In this document: positions 22,045-33,054 of the stretch, one piece after another
Layout: each line of letters opens with the position of its first letter
Numbering within the stretch: the stretch's first letter is position 1
Assembly (NCBI GenBank): GCA_036346275.1
Contig: CM070722.1
Span: 67,555,524 to 67,619,523 of the forward strand
From: Otatea glauca
Taxonomy: Eukaryota; Streptophyta; Magnoliopsida; Poales; Poaceae
Direction of reading: 5' to 3'
Length of the DNA stretch: 64,000 nt
Notes under the pieces: generated by a model
Told to the model about the DNA's origin: nothing
Database searches by the model: none
Seen by the model: only the letters and a program-made list of their open reading frames with translations
Made by a program: the position numbers and the translations under genes

Positions 22045-24365
22045 GTTTGTGTCAATGGATGTACATATGCATGATCCACACAGCCGAGAAAAGGTTTTTG
22101 CTAGCTAGCAGAAGCTAGAACAGAAGAAAGTTAGCCTTACATGTGCCGTTGCACGGGCAGCAGATAGCTTTGCAAGAAAGCATCGCCATTTTTTTTATTA
22201 TCTTCTTCTCCTGCCGAGTTAATTTGTAGTAAACACGCAGCTCTGGTAGAATCACACTAACTCCGAGTTGAATTGCTCCCGCCCAGCGGGCGTGGCATTT
22301 TGCTAGGCAGCAGCTGGGTTGGCTGACGCGTACGTACGTCAGGATGCATTTGAATTATTCGTCAAAGTTTTTATGCATCTGCATGGAGAATATATGTATA
22401 TATATATGGTTGGTTCTAAAGCAGAGATAGATATAGATAGAATACAAGTGTACGTGGTCGTCTCACTCACTGTCAACTACTGGTACAGTATCCATGGCAT
22501 CTTTTCTCTTGGGCTTTTTGGTTGGAGTCGATGGTTCCTGCCCTCTGTCCCTGCCTACTACTAGTTGGCCTCTTGCGAGCTTTACATTGTGGAGTGGACG
22601 ACTTCTATGCACCACATGCTTATGCTTTACAGGATTCTCCTCCTGCGATCAGTCTTGGCTTGGTAGGGAGGGAGCCTCTGACTCGCAGTTTACCCCGGGA
22701 AAGTTTGTATAGCCATGGTTGGGTTGACTTAAAGAGCATGCATGCCCTTTGATTGTCTTGTCTTGTATTGCGATGCCTTTAGTTGTTCCAATTTACATTC
22801 TTCTGAGTGCCATACAATTAATTCTCCTGCTGTAAAGCTGATCAAAGAGAGAGTTGATTCAACTGCAACTGCAAAGATGTTTGTCACACTTGACAGAAAT
22901 GAACTCACCGATCTGTGTTTCTTTGCATTATTGCTTCTTAAATCTTAAAACGAAGCGTAGTCCTACAACTTCAACAGCGCGTACTGCTTACTAATTAATG
23001 CATGCCCTCGAGCGGCCATTGCCTACTCTTTCTCTGCGTTGTGATGGTTACATTTTGTAGGTTTAAATCTCTTTGTAGATTCCTTTACTGTGCACTGCCG
23101 TATAGTTTTGCTATTTTCCTGGCTGCTACAAGTCATTTTGTGGATGTGAGTATGCCATACAGATGAAACTGCGAAACCTCCACTCACATTTCTCATTCGA
23201 CTCTGAATTTTGTCGGCAGGTCCAGTGGTGATGGAAGACCAAATGAATGCCGCCACGACACGAGTATCGATACAAGAGTGAAAGCCAACCTGGTTCTTGG
23301 AGCGGAATCATTGCAATCAGTTCTGAGTCTGGTGTCCCATCCGACCAGCTGTCTGGAATGGAGGAGAAGAGCATGGTGATCCTCAAGGACTGCATCACCA
23401 AGCATAATGCTCCAAACGATGTCCCTGATGAATCCATGGAGGGCTTATCTGATGACGAGGGCGAAGCGCTCGCTAACAACCCACCAAAAAAATCTAAGCA
23501 GCACAAGTGTCATCCTAACTTTTCTGTCCCTTTGCACTTGCCGAAGATCAGAAAGCAAATAGACCAGATTATCGTTAGGCACTAGCTGCTTGTAAGAACT
23601 TGCTGCTCGTATGTGTGCAAACAATGCTGAACACATTGTCATCTGTTCATATTTCTTGTGCTAGACGCAGGGAGGTATCCCGGGCATGTTTAAGCTTCAG
23701 CACAAGAAACTTTGGCTGTTGCACGTGCTACCATGGATGTTCAATCACTTATTCAGGCTGCCCTACAATACTCTGAATCTAGTGACCAGCGTGCAGCCGT
23801 GATGCGTTTCTCTTATCGGTACGGAAATTTTATGCGTTTTCTTGTTCCTGCCTGATTCAGCAACCGAGTCAGGTAGGGGGAAAAAAAGTAGCATAGATAG
23901 GACAGCTACGAAAATGTTTATCTCCTATGATAAGGCATCAACCACTGGAAATCCAAGAAGCAAGAGGTCTTGGAAGAAGTCAATTTTCATTGCACACAGC
24001 AAATTGTGTTCATGTATTTTACTTCTCTGTACATCACACGCAGCAATTGTGCTAAAATGCTTTCAACAATTACACTGCTAGCTATATAGCCAAAGGAGAA
24101 TTAAATTCATTATACGTGTATAAAGAATTAAAGAGTGGTAAAACCCTGTTTGTAAGTCTTGTAAAAAATCTGCAAGCTTCGTCATGGCTTGTTCATCTTC
24201 CTCAGTGTAGTCTGATCTCCCGTTGAAGATGTTGAAAAGTTTGACAACCTTTTTGGCAGTTTTGGCCCTCATTCAGTCAGAGATGAACTCACAAGTCCGA
24301 TCAAAAAGACCTTCTGATCAGACATACCATATCCTAATCAGCATCTTCTGGATTCTTCCTCTGTA
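22045..24365. other. Spacer between Micron-like MITE and pseudouridine synthase 3' end
   Basis: No certain gene. It includes a coding-like frame at 23247-23585 (listed separately). The rest is ordinary AT-rich sequence, and the last part (24080-24365) would hold the 3'UTR of the minus-strand pseudouridine synthase. Confidence 0.45.
23247..23585 (+). CDS. Unrecognised 112-residue open frame
   Basis: Starts at an ATG and stops with TAG. It reads MPPRHEYRYKSESQPGSWSG, then EEKSMVILKDCITKHNAP, an acidic SDDEGEALANN stretch and a basic KKSKQHKCHPNF tail ending KQIDQIIVRH. Codon use is gene-like (AAG, GAG, CTC), unlike the surrounding AT-rich DNA. TCGGCAG at 23213-23219 could be a splice acceptor just upstream. 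I know no family for it. It may be the remains of a small gene or a captured exon; there is no upstream exon I can connect. Confidence 0.3.
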   Translation: MPPRHEYRYKSESQPGSWSGIIAISSESGVPSDQLSGMEEKSMVILKDCITKHNAPNDVPDESMEGLSDDEGEALANNPPKKSKQHKCHPNFSVPLHLPKIRKQIDQIIVRH

Positions 24366-27300
24366 TTAATCACAAAATTGAGCAACACCATCGCCATTTT
24401 GGCCATCATTTGTTGCTGTAAAACGATGCAGTTCATCCAGTACCTCACCAAAATCATTTGGTGGGGGGCATGAGAATTCAAGGATCTTTCCTGAATGAGG
24501 ATGCTTGAATCTAAAAAGAAAAAAAAATCACTAAAATGCAAGAAAAAATATGACAGCTAGATGCATCTAAAGAGAATACCTACCCGAGCAATGCAGCATG
24601 GAGACATGGCCTGTTTATCTTTGATATCAGATTTGAAAGATCACTATGATATCTTGAAGGAGTTCTGGGTCTTAAAAGTGACAATGCCATGCTTTTGGTA
24701 CCTCCATATGTTTCATCACCAAGAAGGGGGATCCCTAGATACTTTGCATGCGCTCGGATCTAAAAATGAACAGGTGCAAGATCATTAACAAGATAAAAAA
24801 AAAAAGCTGTACTTGAATAGCATTTCCCAATATCAAGAAGTGTATACAAATAATTTTTAAACTGTAGCCTAGAATGTTGCCTATTGCTATTTGCAGCCAC
24901 AAAATGGAGATGCAATCCAAACATTTATATATGCATTATAAATATCATGGAAGTTTTTTTACTGTAGTTGTGATGATTTTCTTCTTAAATATGAGGATAT
25001 CATGGAATACAATCACCTGGTGAGTGCGTCCTGTCTCCAATCTCCATTCTACTAGTGCAGATCCACCACCAGCAAAGACCTCTCTTACTTTATACCTGTA
25101 GAATTTTTTGAAACGACAAAACTATTTACTAAGAGAGCCTAACATTGATACTAAAGTCTGAAACAAGGTTTATGTCACTGAAAAAAATACTTCATAGGAT
25201 ATATTAAAAACTCAAGAACTTATAAATGAAACAATTTGCAGTCATTGTCATACCGCCAAAACAACCTAATAGTTTATGTTTCTCACAGAACTGTGGTAAC
25301 CAGTTCAACTAGTGTCAAACAATGTTCATTAAATCAGGTGGTTATGACTGGATTTAACATATCTGCCTGCCTTTGATTGCTTTGACCTGGACACTCTCAG
25401 TTTATCACTTCTTACCCCTAGCTTTAACTGCACCGTCAAAGAATTAAGAAGTTGAATGTTGCTGGTTCCTGTAATAGTATGTATCCTGTTCACATGAATA
25501 GAAAATCTCTACATAAATAACACTGTTGCAACACTTCAAAGAAGTTTGCTCCAGTCCTATTTGTTTTGTTTTGTAATGTTTTATTGTTTATGCAATTTCC
25601 AAATGCTTCATGCTTCATTAGTGAGGTATTTGATCAAGACCTGGAATTGAATATATGATATCCCAGCCAAACAACCTCAGTGGGACAACATCATATACGT
25701 AACCACAAAAGAAAAGGCATGAGTGAAAAGCATGAATCACCTACTAGCAGCATGGCGTGCATATCTGTGGCCAGATCCAGGAGCAGCAATCATACGGATC
25801 CGATTGTTAGGGTCGCGAGCTACAGGAACTTCAATCCTGGCAGAATTTGGATTAGGTACACCACAAGTAAGACTGATGTAAACCCTACGTATCGTATGCA
25901 GCTTGAATTGTTCTGCTAATTGAGCATGAGAATGCTCATCCTGTCAACAAGGGGAGAGTTCAGAGTAAGTTTGAATCCTTGATAGCAATAAGAGAGTTCA
26001 AATTCAATATGGTAACCTTTACCAATTCCATCAATTGTGTGCAAACGTTACCGAAATTTACTGAAGTGTTTGTTTTGGGTTAGGAAGAATTAGTCAATAC
26101 CTTAGCTACAACAAGAAGTCCACTTGTCCCCTTGTCAAGCCTATGAACAATGCCAGGACGCACAAGAGCTTCGCTAAACTCTGCACTTACTTCACCAGTA
26201 GTAAATTGATCAACATCAAATACATCAATATCATCATCTAAAGAATCCGGGCATTCATAATCAATTGAACTACGTGCTAAACAGGTAAAAGTTGAAATCT
26301 TGCAGTGGTGAAGTATAGCATTGACTAAGGTGCCATTTGCATTTCCTGGTGCTGGGTGAACAACCTGAAAGTCACAACACATGAGTATCACTATGCAATA
26401 ATAATTATAGTCCCCATAAGTTGAAAACTTGAAAGAGTTCAAGAACTAAACAGAATGAGAAGGGAAACAACAATAGAAAAAAAAGACTGGCAATAGGACA
26501 TTTCAGCACTTCAGCCAATTACAATATCAGATAATCACTTTGATTACACATAAGTAGAACAAGAGATATATTGACTGCACACTAATATCATCAATTTTAC
26601 AAGATAATCACACACTTCCCCATCCTTTTATATTTCCTCGGTCTTTTTACTAATTGTGCTTCCTACTTTCCTGTTTAACTAGACAGCCTCAAAAGTCCCC
26701 AGCTACAGACAGGAAAACAGTGAGTTTTCAAAACCATGGCGTTTCCATCATTGTGGTCAAATAATATATAAAATAAACACAAACCACTCATGCTATGTAG
26801 AAAAATAGCCTACACAAACTAATGCAGATAAAACTTTTGATTCGAGGCATTCCTACACAAACTAATGCAGATAAAACTTTTGATTCGAGGCATTCCTAAC
26901 AAGTAAGAACCAGGTGACCGAATCTTGCTCCCCATATCACTGCAAAAGTCGACAGTGCATACCATGTGAGCCGGTTTGTTCACAATAAGAAGATGCTCAT
27001 CCTCGTAAACAATGTCCAGTGGAATGTCCTCTGCCTCTGCCCTCAGCGGTTGTAGCTCAGACACAGTGCAGCAGACCATGTCCCCTCCCTTGACCATATG
27101 CGAAACCTATTACTTGCAACGCAAAGCAAACCAGCTTAAGAATACCAGCAAATGACCAGGGGCAAATATAAATCATTAACATATGGAATATGTACAATTA
27201 CTACTACTCCATGATCTCATATGTGTAATACTGTAATGTGAGCTGTGTATTATGCAATCATTTACTGTCTTTAGCATAAGTAAAGTTCTAGTTTAGGTTG

Positions 27301-27771
27301 CTCTCTCTCTCTCTCTCTCTCAAAAGTTACAGTTTACGCTAGCAGCTAACAAGTGTAAATAGCTTAAGAAACTGTTTACTGTTGCACAAATAGCAAGATC
27401 AAAACTTTCTAGGAAGCAAATGAGGCGCGGAAAATTCGTAACACCTTGGAGACGGGGCGGCCATTGACGGCGACGAGGCCGGCGCGGATGCTGGCCTGCA
27501 CGCGCGCGCGGCTCACGCCTCCGCCGCCAAGCCGCGCAGCGATCCACGCGTCGAGCCTCGAACGCCCCTCCCCGGCGGGCACGGCCTCCTCCAGGCGCGT
27601 CCCGCCGTGGCCTCCCCTCCGGTTCGCTGCCGCCCCCTCCGCATTTGCGTCGGAGGAGAGGCATCTGGGGCGGGAAACTCGGAGGGTAAGGTTGCGGTCT
27701 GTTCTTCGGCGGAGGAGGGTGGAAAGGACGGTGGCGATCGCCGGCGGCGGCGGCGCCGTCGCAGCTGCCAT
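24366..27771 (-). CDS. RluA-type RNA pseudouridine synthase (rice PUS 2, chloroplastic, orthologue)
   Basis: Exons: 27771-27445, 27106-26963, 26364-26101, 25940-25741, 25095-25017, 24759-24584, 24510-24366. The sum is 1335 bp, 444 residues plus TAA, all phases join and all introns are GT...AG. Residues 1-60 are rich in Ala, Arg and Ser, like a plastid transit peptide. About 70-120 is an S4 RNA-binding domain (SRLDAWIAARLGG, VQASIRAGLVAVNGRP). The synthase domain has DEHLLIVNKPAHMVVHPAPG and the catalytic motif HRLDKGTSG with Asp234, then RLETGRTHQIRAHAKYLGIP and GDETYGG. The family turns uridine into pseudouridine in rRNA or tRNA. It corresponds from memory to Os06g0717400, next to FON1. Plastid location is inferred. 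The gene looks intact. Confidence 0.93.
26809..26894. repeat. 43-bp tandem duplication in a pseudouridine synthase intron
   Basis: Two adjacent, apparently identical units starting CCTACACAAACTAATGCAG (26809 and 26852). They lie between the second and third exons, clear of the splice sites. Confidence 0.9.
27301..27320. repeat. CT microsatellite in the first intron
   Basis: About ten CT units in the first intron of the pseudouridine synthase gene. Confidence 0.9.
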
Positions 27772-27855
27772 ACTTGGGTCCGTAGCGAAGGGGGAAGTTT
27801 GAGACTGAACTGTAGAGGGGAGGATAACGTTTGGGCTATATACGTTAAAAGTCTA

Positions 27856-29030
27856 GTTTGGGAAGTCCATCCGATTAATTCGGTTTTTTCGATTCGATTT
27901 TTTTAATTTTAAAAAAATTCGATTATAGAAAACTGTTAACCGAATCGAACCGAATAAATTTAAAACCGAACTGAATTAACCGAAAAAAATTCGGTTCGGT
28001 TTTTCGGTTCACCGCACTCCAAATCACAGATCTACTACCGCCTACTGCTAGCTTGCGTCGCACCCATGCCTGACGCCGCCACGGGCCCTGCCTCGGATCA
28101 TCGGGATGGGGCCGCGCATGAATCGGAGCAGCCCACCCACGACGGGTGCCGCTGGGATGGTCAGCGGCAGCCGCTTGCCGTTGGTGCTGGACTTCAGGAG
28201 GAGCTTGATGAATGCAATGGTGGCCACCAGTAGCGCCGCGCGGACGATAACCTTCTTCTGGTTGTCCTCCCGCGAGATCCATTGTGTCCTGATCCATGTC
28301 AATTGCCATTTCCATCGATTAGATCACAGTGCAATCAAGTTGACAGCTTGGATCAAAAGGGGAAATGGAATTTGCAAGCATCGTTTCTATCGAAGACAGA
28401 AAACTAATAAAATTCTGCATCAAAAGCCCCAATCCCAACACTTCAGACCCAGAAACAAATCACAAGAAGTGAAAAAATAATACATCAACGGAGATAATTT
28501 ACAGATCACAAAACCAACGAGATTTCCTAGTCCTTTTCGTCAGGATGGGGCAGCGGGGGCAGTGTGGAGTGGAGGAGAGGGCCAGACAAGGGAAGCCTCG
28601 AGCGGGAGAGCCGGAGGGAGGAAAGAGGCGAGGCAAGGGCCGCCAGCGCGGTCGCGCGAGAGGGAGGGAGGGCGGGACGCCGGACAACGGGAGGAGGCTG
28701 AGGCGCGGCCACGGGGGAGGAGGAGGCGACGAGTCAGTAGCGGCGAGGGAGGCAAGGCGAGGGGCGCGGGGAGAGGGACGACGGTGCGTCGGTGCGGCCC
28801 TTGCGAGGAAAATGGGGAAAAGTTCAATGTGACCCGTGCGCGTGCGGGGAAACAGGAGAATGATTTGTGTTCGGTTTTGTCGGTTGTTCTGTTTTTAGAA
28901 TCCAAAAACTGAACAGACTATCGAAAACCGAATAGAGTCGAAATACAAACCGAACCAAAAACCGAAAAAACCGATTTTTTGATTAATTCGGTTCGGTGTT
29001 TCGGTTTCGGTTAAAAATTGCCCACCCTTA
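27856..29030. mobile_element. Gene-capturing DNA transposon (Pack-type, probably hAT-like) with a CYP51 fragment
   Basis: The outer regions (27860-28015 and 28865-29020) are built of TTCGGTT / AACCGAA words in opposite orientation, and the right end is TTGCCCACCCTTA, a common grass hAT terminus. The interior is unlike the ends: a CYP51 coding fragment (about 28040-28315, minus strand) and a GC-rich promoter/leader-like block (28540-28830). No transposase. The left terminus is degraded (near 27856) and I could not pair a target duplication. The element lies only about 85 bp upstream of the pseudouridine synthase ATG. Confidence 0.65.
28048..28315 (-). pseudogene. CYP51: Captured fragment of CYP51 (obtusifoliol 14-alpha demethylase)
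   Basis: On the minus strand the fragment reads DNQKKVIVRAALLVATIAFI, then KLLLKSSTNGKRLPLTIPAA and PVVGGLLRFMRGPIPMIR. This is the membrane anchor and Pro-rich hinge that open plant CYP51G proteins, which remove the 14-alpha methyl group in sterol synthesis. After IR the match stops. Upstream an ATG (28315-28313) opens M-E-M-A-I-D-M-D-Q-D-T-M-D-L-A-G, but four extra bases (GGAG) put it out of frame with the anchor part. Haem-binding and substrate regions are absent, so it cannot encode an enzyme. The CYP51 match is from memory of the family. Confidence 0.8.
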
Positions 29031-29258
29031 CTATTTTTGATAGGTCCCTTTGAATGGACCGTGATTTTAAACTTTTAAGGTCTAGGGGGTAATTGCCCCC
29101 TTTCTTTCAGCTTTCCTATGTTTTTTTTCCTTTTTATGAAAAAAAAATTCTTACTACAATGCCACGCTATGAAGTGCAGCCTGCAGAGAATGTTGTGCTA
29201 TTCTGGGCAACAGAGAATCAATGCAAATGCTTAAAAATCCATTTGCATTGTAAGAAAA

Positions 29259-29290
29259 AAGAAAAGAAAAGAAAAGAAAAGAAAAGAAAA
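29259..29290. repeat. GAAAA microsatellite
   Basis: About six tandem GAAAA units. Confidence 0.85.
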
Positions 29291-30296
29291 GGTAAACCAC
29301 ACTAGTTAACTCAGGAACTTTACGTGAACCTTCTGCTAGGATATGAGTAGTAGAATGCAGCTTTTTAAGATTCCTTGCCCAATCCTGCTCCTGCCTGCCT
29401 AAGATATAGTTTTGCTCGTCTTCCATTTCCATACCATCAAAACATGCAGTTTGATCTTAATTTCTACACTAGTAGTAGTTTACTTATGGACGACTTGTGC
29501 ACCTTTAGTCTGCATCTAGTTAGACATCATGATGATAATTTAATTCGAGATGTTATGATCCTAGCAGCCAATCCTGAAGAAATTTTTTTTAATCAAATCA
29601 ATGTGGTGGGCCCCAAACATTACGACCGTGGCCCATCACCACCATAACTCCCTGCCGCAGTTGTACTTCGAAATTTTGGATTTGGCACTTGTGCTGTCCC
29701 GACGGTTCTAACTTAAGCTGAGATAGATCCGTTCGATCGAAGTAACTACTCGTTTACATTATGAAATAGTATTTAATTATATTTTCTAGTTTTTGAGGAA
29801 GAACAGTACTATTGAAAAATCTAGAGCATCACTTTTTATCCAATGAGTGATCTATAACTGTTAAAGTTGCGAAAGTTTTTGTTCCGAGGGAGAGAACAGT
29901 GGACTTTGTCTCCCAAAGATCTTGCACTCCTTTCGCATTCTAATTTACGTGTAAAATTTACCGTCAAAAACTCATTATTCATCTTGTTTCTTTAAAAAAA
30001 ACTCATTATGTGATTAATTTTCTTAGGCAGCTTGTTACTAGTCGGTGCAACACACCTCAACTCACAAAATACGTACATACCCCGCACAACTGGGGGTTGG
30101 CTCCTAATCTCACCAGCTTAATTAATTATGTGTTTGATTTTTGCTGTGGTTTTTAAACTGTGATTTTGATCGCTGATTGCATGTAATCTTCATATTGAGT
30201 TACATGCACCAGCCAGTTCACCCAAAAGCTTAAGCTATGAGAAAAGGAGGGACAATTCACTTAAGCATCAAGCTGATTTTGAACTTGAGACCTTTT

Positions 30297-30309
30297 GGCT
30301 CTGATACCA
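30297..30309 (-). repeat. Isolated retrotransposon primer-binding site (LTR remnant)
   Basis: GGCTCTGATACCA is the reverse complement of the TGGTATCAGAGCC site used with initiator tRNA-Met. It directly adjoins ATTGAGTTGCATGCACC, which also occurs about 115 bp to the left. This suggests a truncated minus-strand LTR element. Confidence 0.5.
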
Positions 30310-31069
30310 TATTGAGTTGCATGCACCAACCAGTTCACCCAAAAACTTCTGATGAGGAAAGGAGGAGCAATTCACTTATACTTTAACACTTCGTACATGA
30401 CTAAAATTCACGCAGCACTACCACTCGTACGTAGTGCTCTTTATTTCAGTTTGGTTGGTCAATTCATAGTTTTCATTGATCCCACAAGAAAAGAGGAGCA
30501 TTTATATATTCATAAAGTGTTGTGTTTTTTATCATTTAAAAGGCATAAAGTACGTAGGGATATTGCCACATGAGAGGCAGGTGTTAGATATTTGCACAAT
30601 CTTAGATTGTTTTTAGGGGGAAGGGGGGGAACGAGTGCAAGGAAATCCATTAGGAAGACGCATCGATAGTGTTGCTTAATTGGCCACCTTAAACTAGCAA
30701 TGCCTGGTCAAACACCTCAGGGCCCCTCTTACTAATAACGATCGAGTTGGAGTATTTCTCGTCGTCTGTATAAACTGATCCTACAATAATATTAACAATG
30801 GTCAAATTAACGATGGTGAGATTCAGTTCTCCTAAAAGAAAAGGGAAACTACGATGATGATCTTTTGCAGGACCAGCTTAGATAGAGTTAGACCCCGTTC
30901 AAAAGGGCTCCTGCTGCTGATTTCTCGGGCGGAGCAGCCGGAGCATAGTCAAACACAGCAACTTGCTTTCGTTGGATTCTGGGATTCAGGCGGAGCGCTC
31001 TGCTGAAATGAACTAGACGAGCAGAGCGGCCTAGAGATGGCTCCTCGCAATAATTAGCCTAAGCATGTA

Positions 31070-31558
31070 TGAGTTTACCCCTGGAGTTTGAGAGAATTTA
31101 CTCGCTTTTGCCATCTCACAAAAAGCAGCAGTTGAGCAGCCCGCCCGTACCCTCCTCCCGTGTGTGCAAATCGGTTCAAGCATCCCTCCTCTCCGTGCGA
31201 AGGGGATTTCTGCGGAGGCAGTGGGCTCGAGCTCGGGCACATAGCTCACACACAGCTCATTGCCGCCGCCGCGCTACCCGGAGGCACCCCTGCTGCTGCC
31301 GGCGACCACCAACTCCCCCGCACAGCGGCTCCGGAGCTCCACCCCTCTCGTCCTCACGCTAGGGTTTTCCCCGATCCCGAATCACTGTAAGGCGCGACGA
31401 TTTCTCTAGGTGTGTTTCCATTCACATCTCATCTCCACCACCAAGAAATCATCGGCGACCAGGACTCCTCTCCACTACCACTGGACAACGGCCAAGTGGG
31501 TTCCCGCGAGGTCCCAGGGGCCGCATCGCCGGAGTCCGACGGCCGGAACTTAGTGGAG
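31070..31558 (+). promoter_or_regulatory. GC-rich leader/promoter upstream of the small membrane-peptide ORF
   Basis: After AT-rich repeats the sequence becomes GC-rich from about 31130, with CCGCCGCCGCGCTACCC and CTAGGGTTTTCCCCGATCCC, typical of a grass 5' leader. No single TATA box can be chosen with confidence. Confidence 0.35.
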
Positions 31559-33054
31559 ATGGCCCCTGTTCGGCACAAAGATGGGGATCCAACTCCTGTT
31601 TACGGTGAGTTTTAGGGAGAGATTGTTCTTCCTCTACTCAATGTGGTGGGATGGTTTGTTGGTGCATTTGGTTTTCGAACTAGGGTTCTTGATTTTCTCT
31701 AATTACTTGATGATTCAGCAGTAACACCAAATTAGAGTGTACCTACTTCGTGATTCAGCAACAATGTCGAATTGGGCTCTTGATTTTTGCTAATTGGTTG
31801 GTGTGATGAGTCAGTAAGTACACAACACTTAGGGTTCTATACTTTTAGTTTTTGGGTGTTTTTACTATCCTTTGGAGGAACCAGGATCTCTACACAAATT
31901 ACTCTTGAACTAACAGGTGAAAACGATTTGATGAATCTATAAATTTTAGGTTAAGAGTGTGAGGTAAGGATATAGGGGCCTTAATTCATAGTACATGATA
32001 ACTTGAGATCGCAGGGAATGCTATGCAAGCTTTGTTCTAGATTCTTGCTTTGTGCTGTCTAGACCGTGAATTATGTTAAAGCTACCACTAGGAAAGAAAA
32101 ACTGAAGGTGATCTTTGTGAGACATGTGCATGGCACTGTAAGATTCGATATTGAATTAGCATATAGTAATTAATTTGGAGAGTATTGCAGCACTTCAATC
32201 AAACCTAGGGTAACCTAGTGAGTTCCAAGATTGATGAAAATCCTTGCAGTAAGCACTCTTGTTTACACGGTTCTTTTTAGAAAACAAGTAGCACAGCTCA
32301 TACTGTCCTGAATTTGTCTATTCTCCTAAGATGATCGATCCATGGAGCGTTGCGTATACTTAAAAGTCCGGTTTATATGTTAAGACTTTGGAGAGATCAA
32401 CCCTAAACCTAAGTTCAAGACAAACACTGAAACTAACCATTGTCTGTGTTCCTCCTAGCAATTTCCCTGGGGTAGCATTGCATAAAACCTGATACAATTG
32501 GATATTATTTTATACTACTCCAGCTTGATATTGTTAAGGCAGTTCCTTTTCCCCTTATATTCTTTCTTTTCTTGTTGCAATATGTACATCAGGAGAAAAA
32601 TGAAGAGGCATTGCATTTTGATGCACATATTCTGGAAATCTAGCCGAAACAACATGATATAAGGGGATGCAGATGTGTCTTCCTTGTCAAATATTATCAT
32701 GAACAAAGTCAGGTATTTTCAACTGATCATGTCCCTATATTTTCTGAATGTCTTAGAGCAAACCATATGAAGTTCCTGTAAATTTTCAATCATCTAACCA
32801 TACAAAGTGTTTATATTGCTCGAGCCTTGGACTCCATTCTCTCAGTCATAAATTCCAACCTTGTACTGAAATCCTAAGATAGCCTGATCTTCAGTAACTT
32901 TCTGTTTTTTATTCTAGGAAAGGGTGAACCTAAGAAGATTGTCATGGTGGCCAAAGTACTTTTGATGGCATCTGTTATCGTCCATCTGCTTCTTGCCGTT
33001 TGTGCTGCCACTTACATCGAACTAACAAGAACTTCAAAGATAGTTAGGGACTGA
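31559..33054 (+). CDS. Candidate gene for a 60-residue single-pass membrane peptide
   Basis: Exons 31559-31604 and 32918-33054 join in phase across TACG|GTGAGT ... TTCTAG|GAAAGG, giving 60 residues plus TGA. It opens MAPVRHKDGDPTPVYGKGEP, then a basic KK. A hydrophobic span at about residues 23-47 (KVLLMASVIVHLLLAVCAAT) looks like one membrane helix. The tail is YIELTRTSKIVRD. The ATG is the first one in frame after a stop at 31409, and the preceding 31070-31558 is GC-rich and UTR-like. I know no family. The intron is free of recognisable transposons, unlike its surroundings. It could also be a pseudogene fragment. Confidence 0.45.

Larger units (their letters stand above)
29031..31040. other. 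Intergenic repeats between Pack-type element and small membrane-peptide gene
   Basis: Contains a GAAAA microsatellite (29259-29290). A direct repeat of about 65 bp occurs at 30195-30260 and 30309-30373 (TTGAGTTRCATGCACCARCC). The reverse complement of a retrotransposon primer-binding site lies at about 30297-30309. MITE-like GACCCCGTTCAAAAGGGC sits at 30892. No gene recognised. Confidence 0.5.

Noticed and set aside
28540..28905. Minus-strand 121-codon Pro/Ser-rich frame in the Pack-type element
   Set aside because: GC-rich leader-like sequence; no family similarity, and it runs into AACCGAA terminal repeats.
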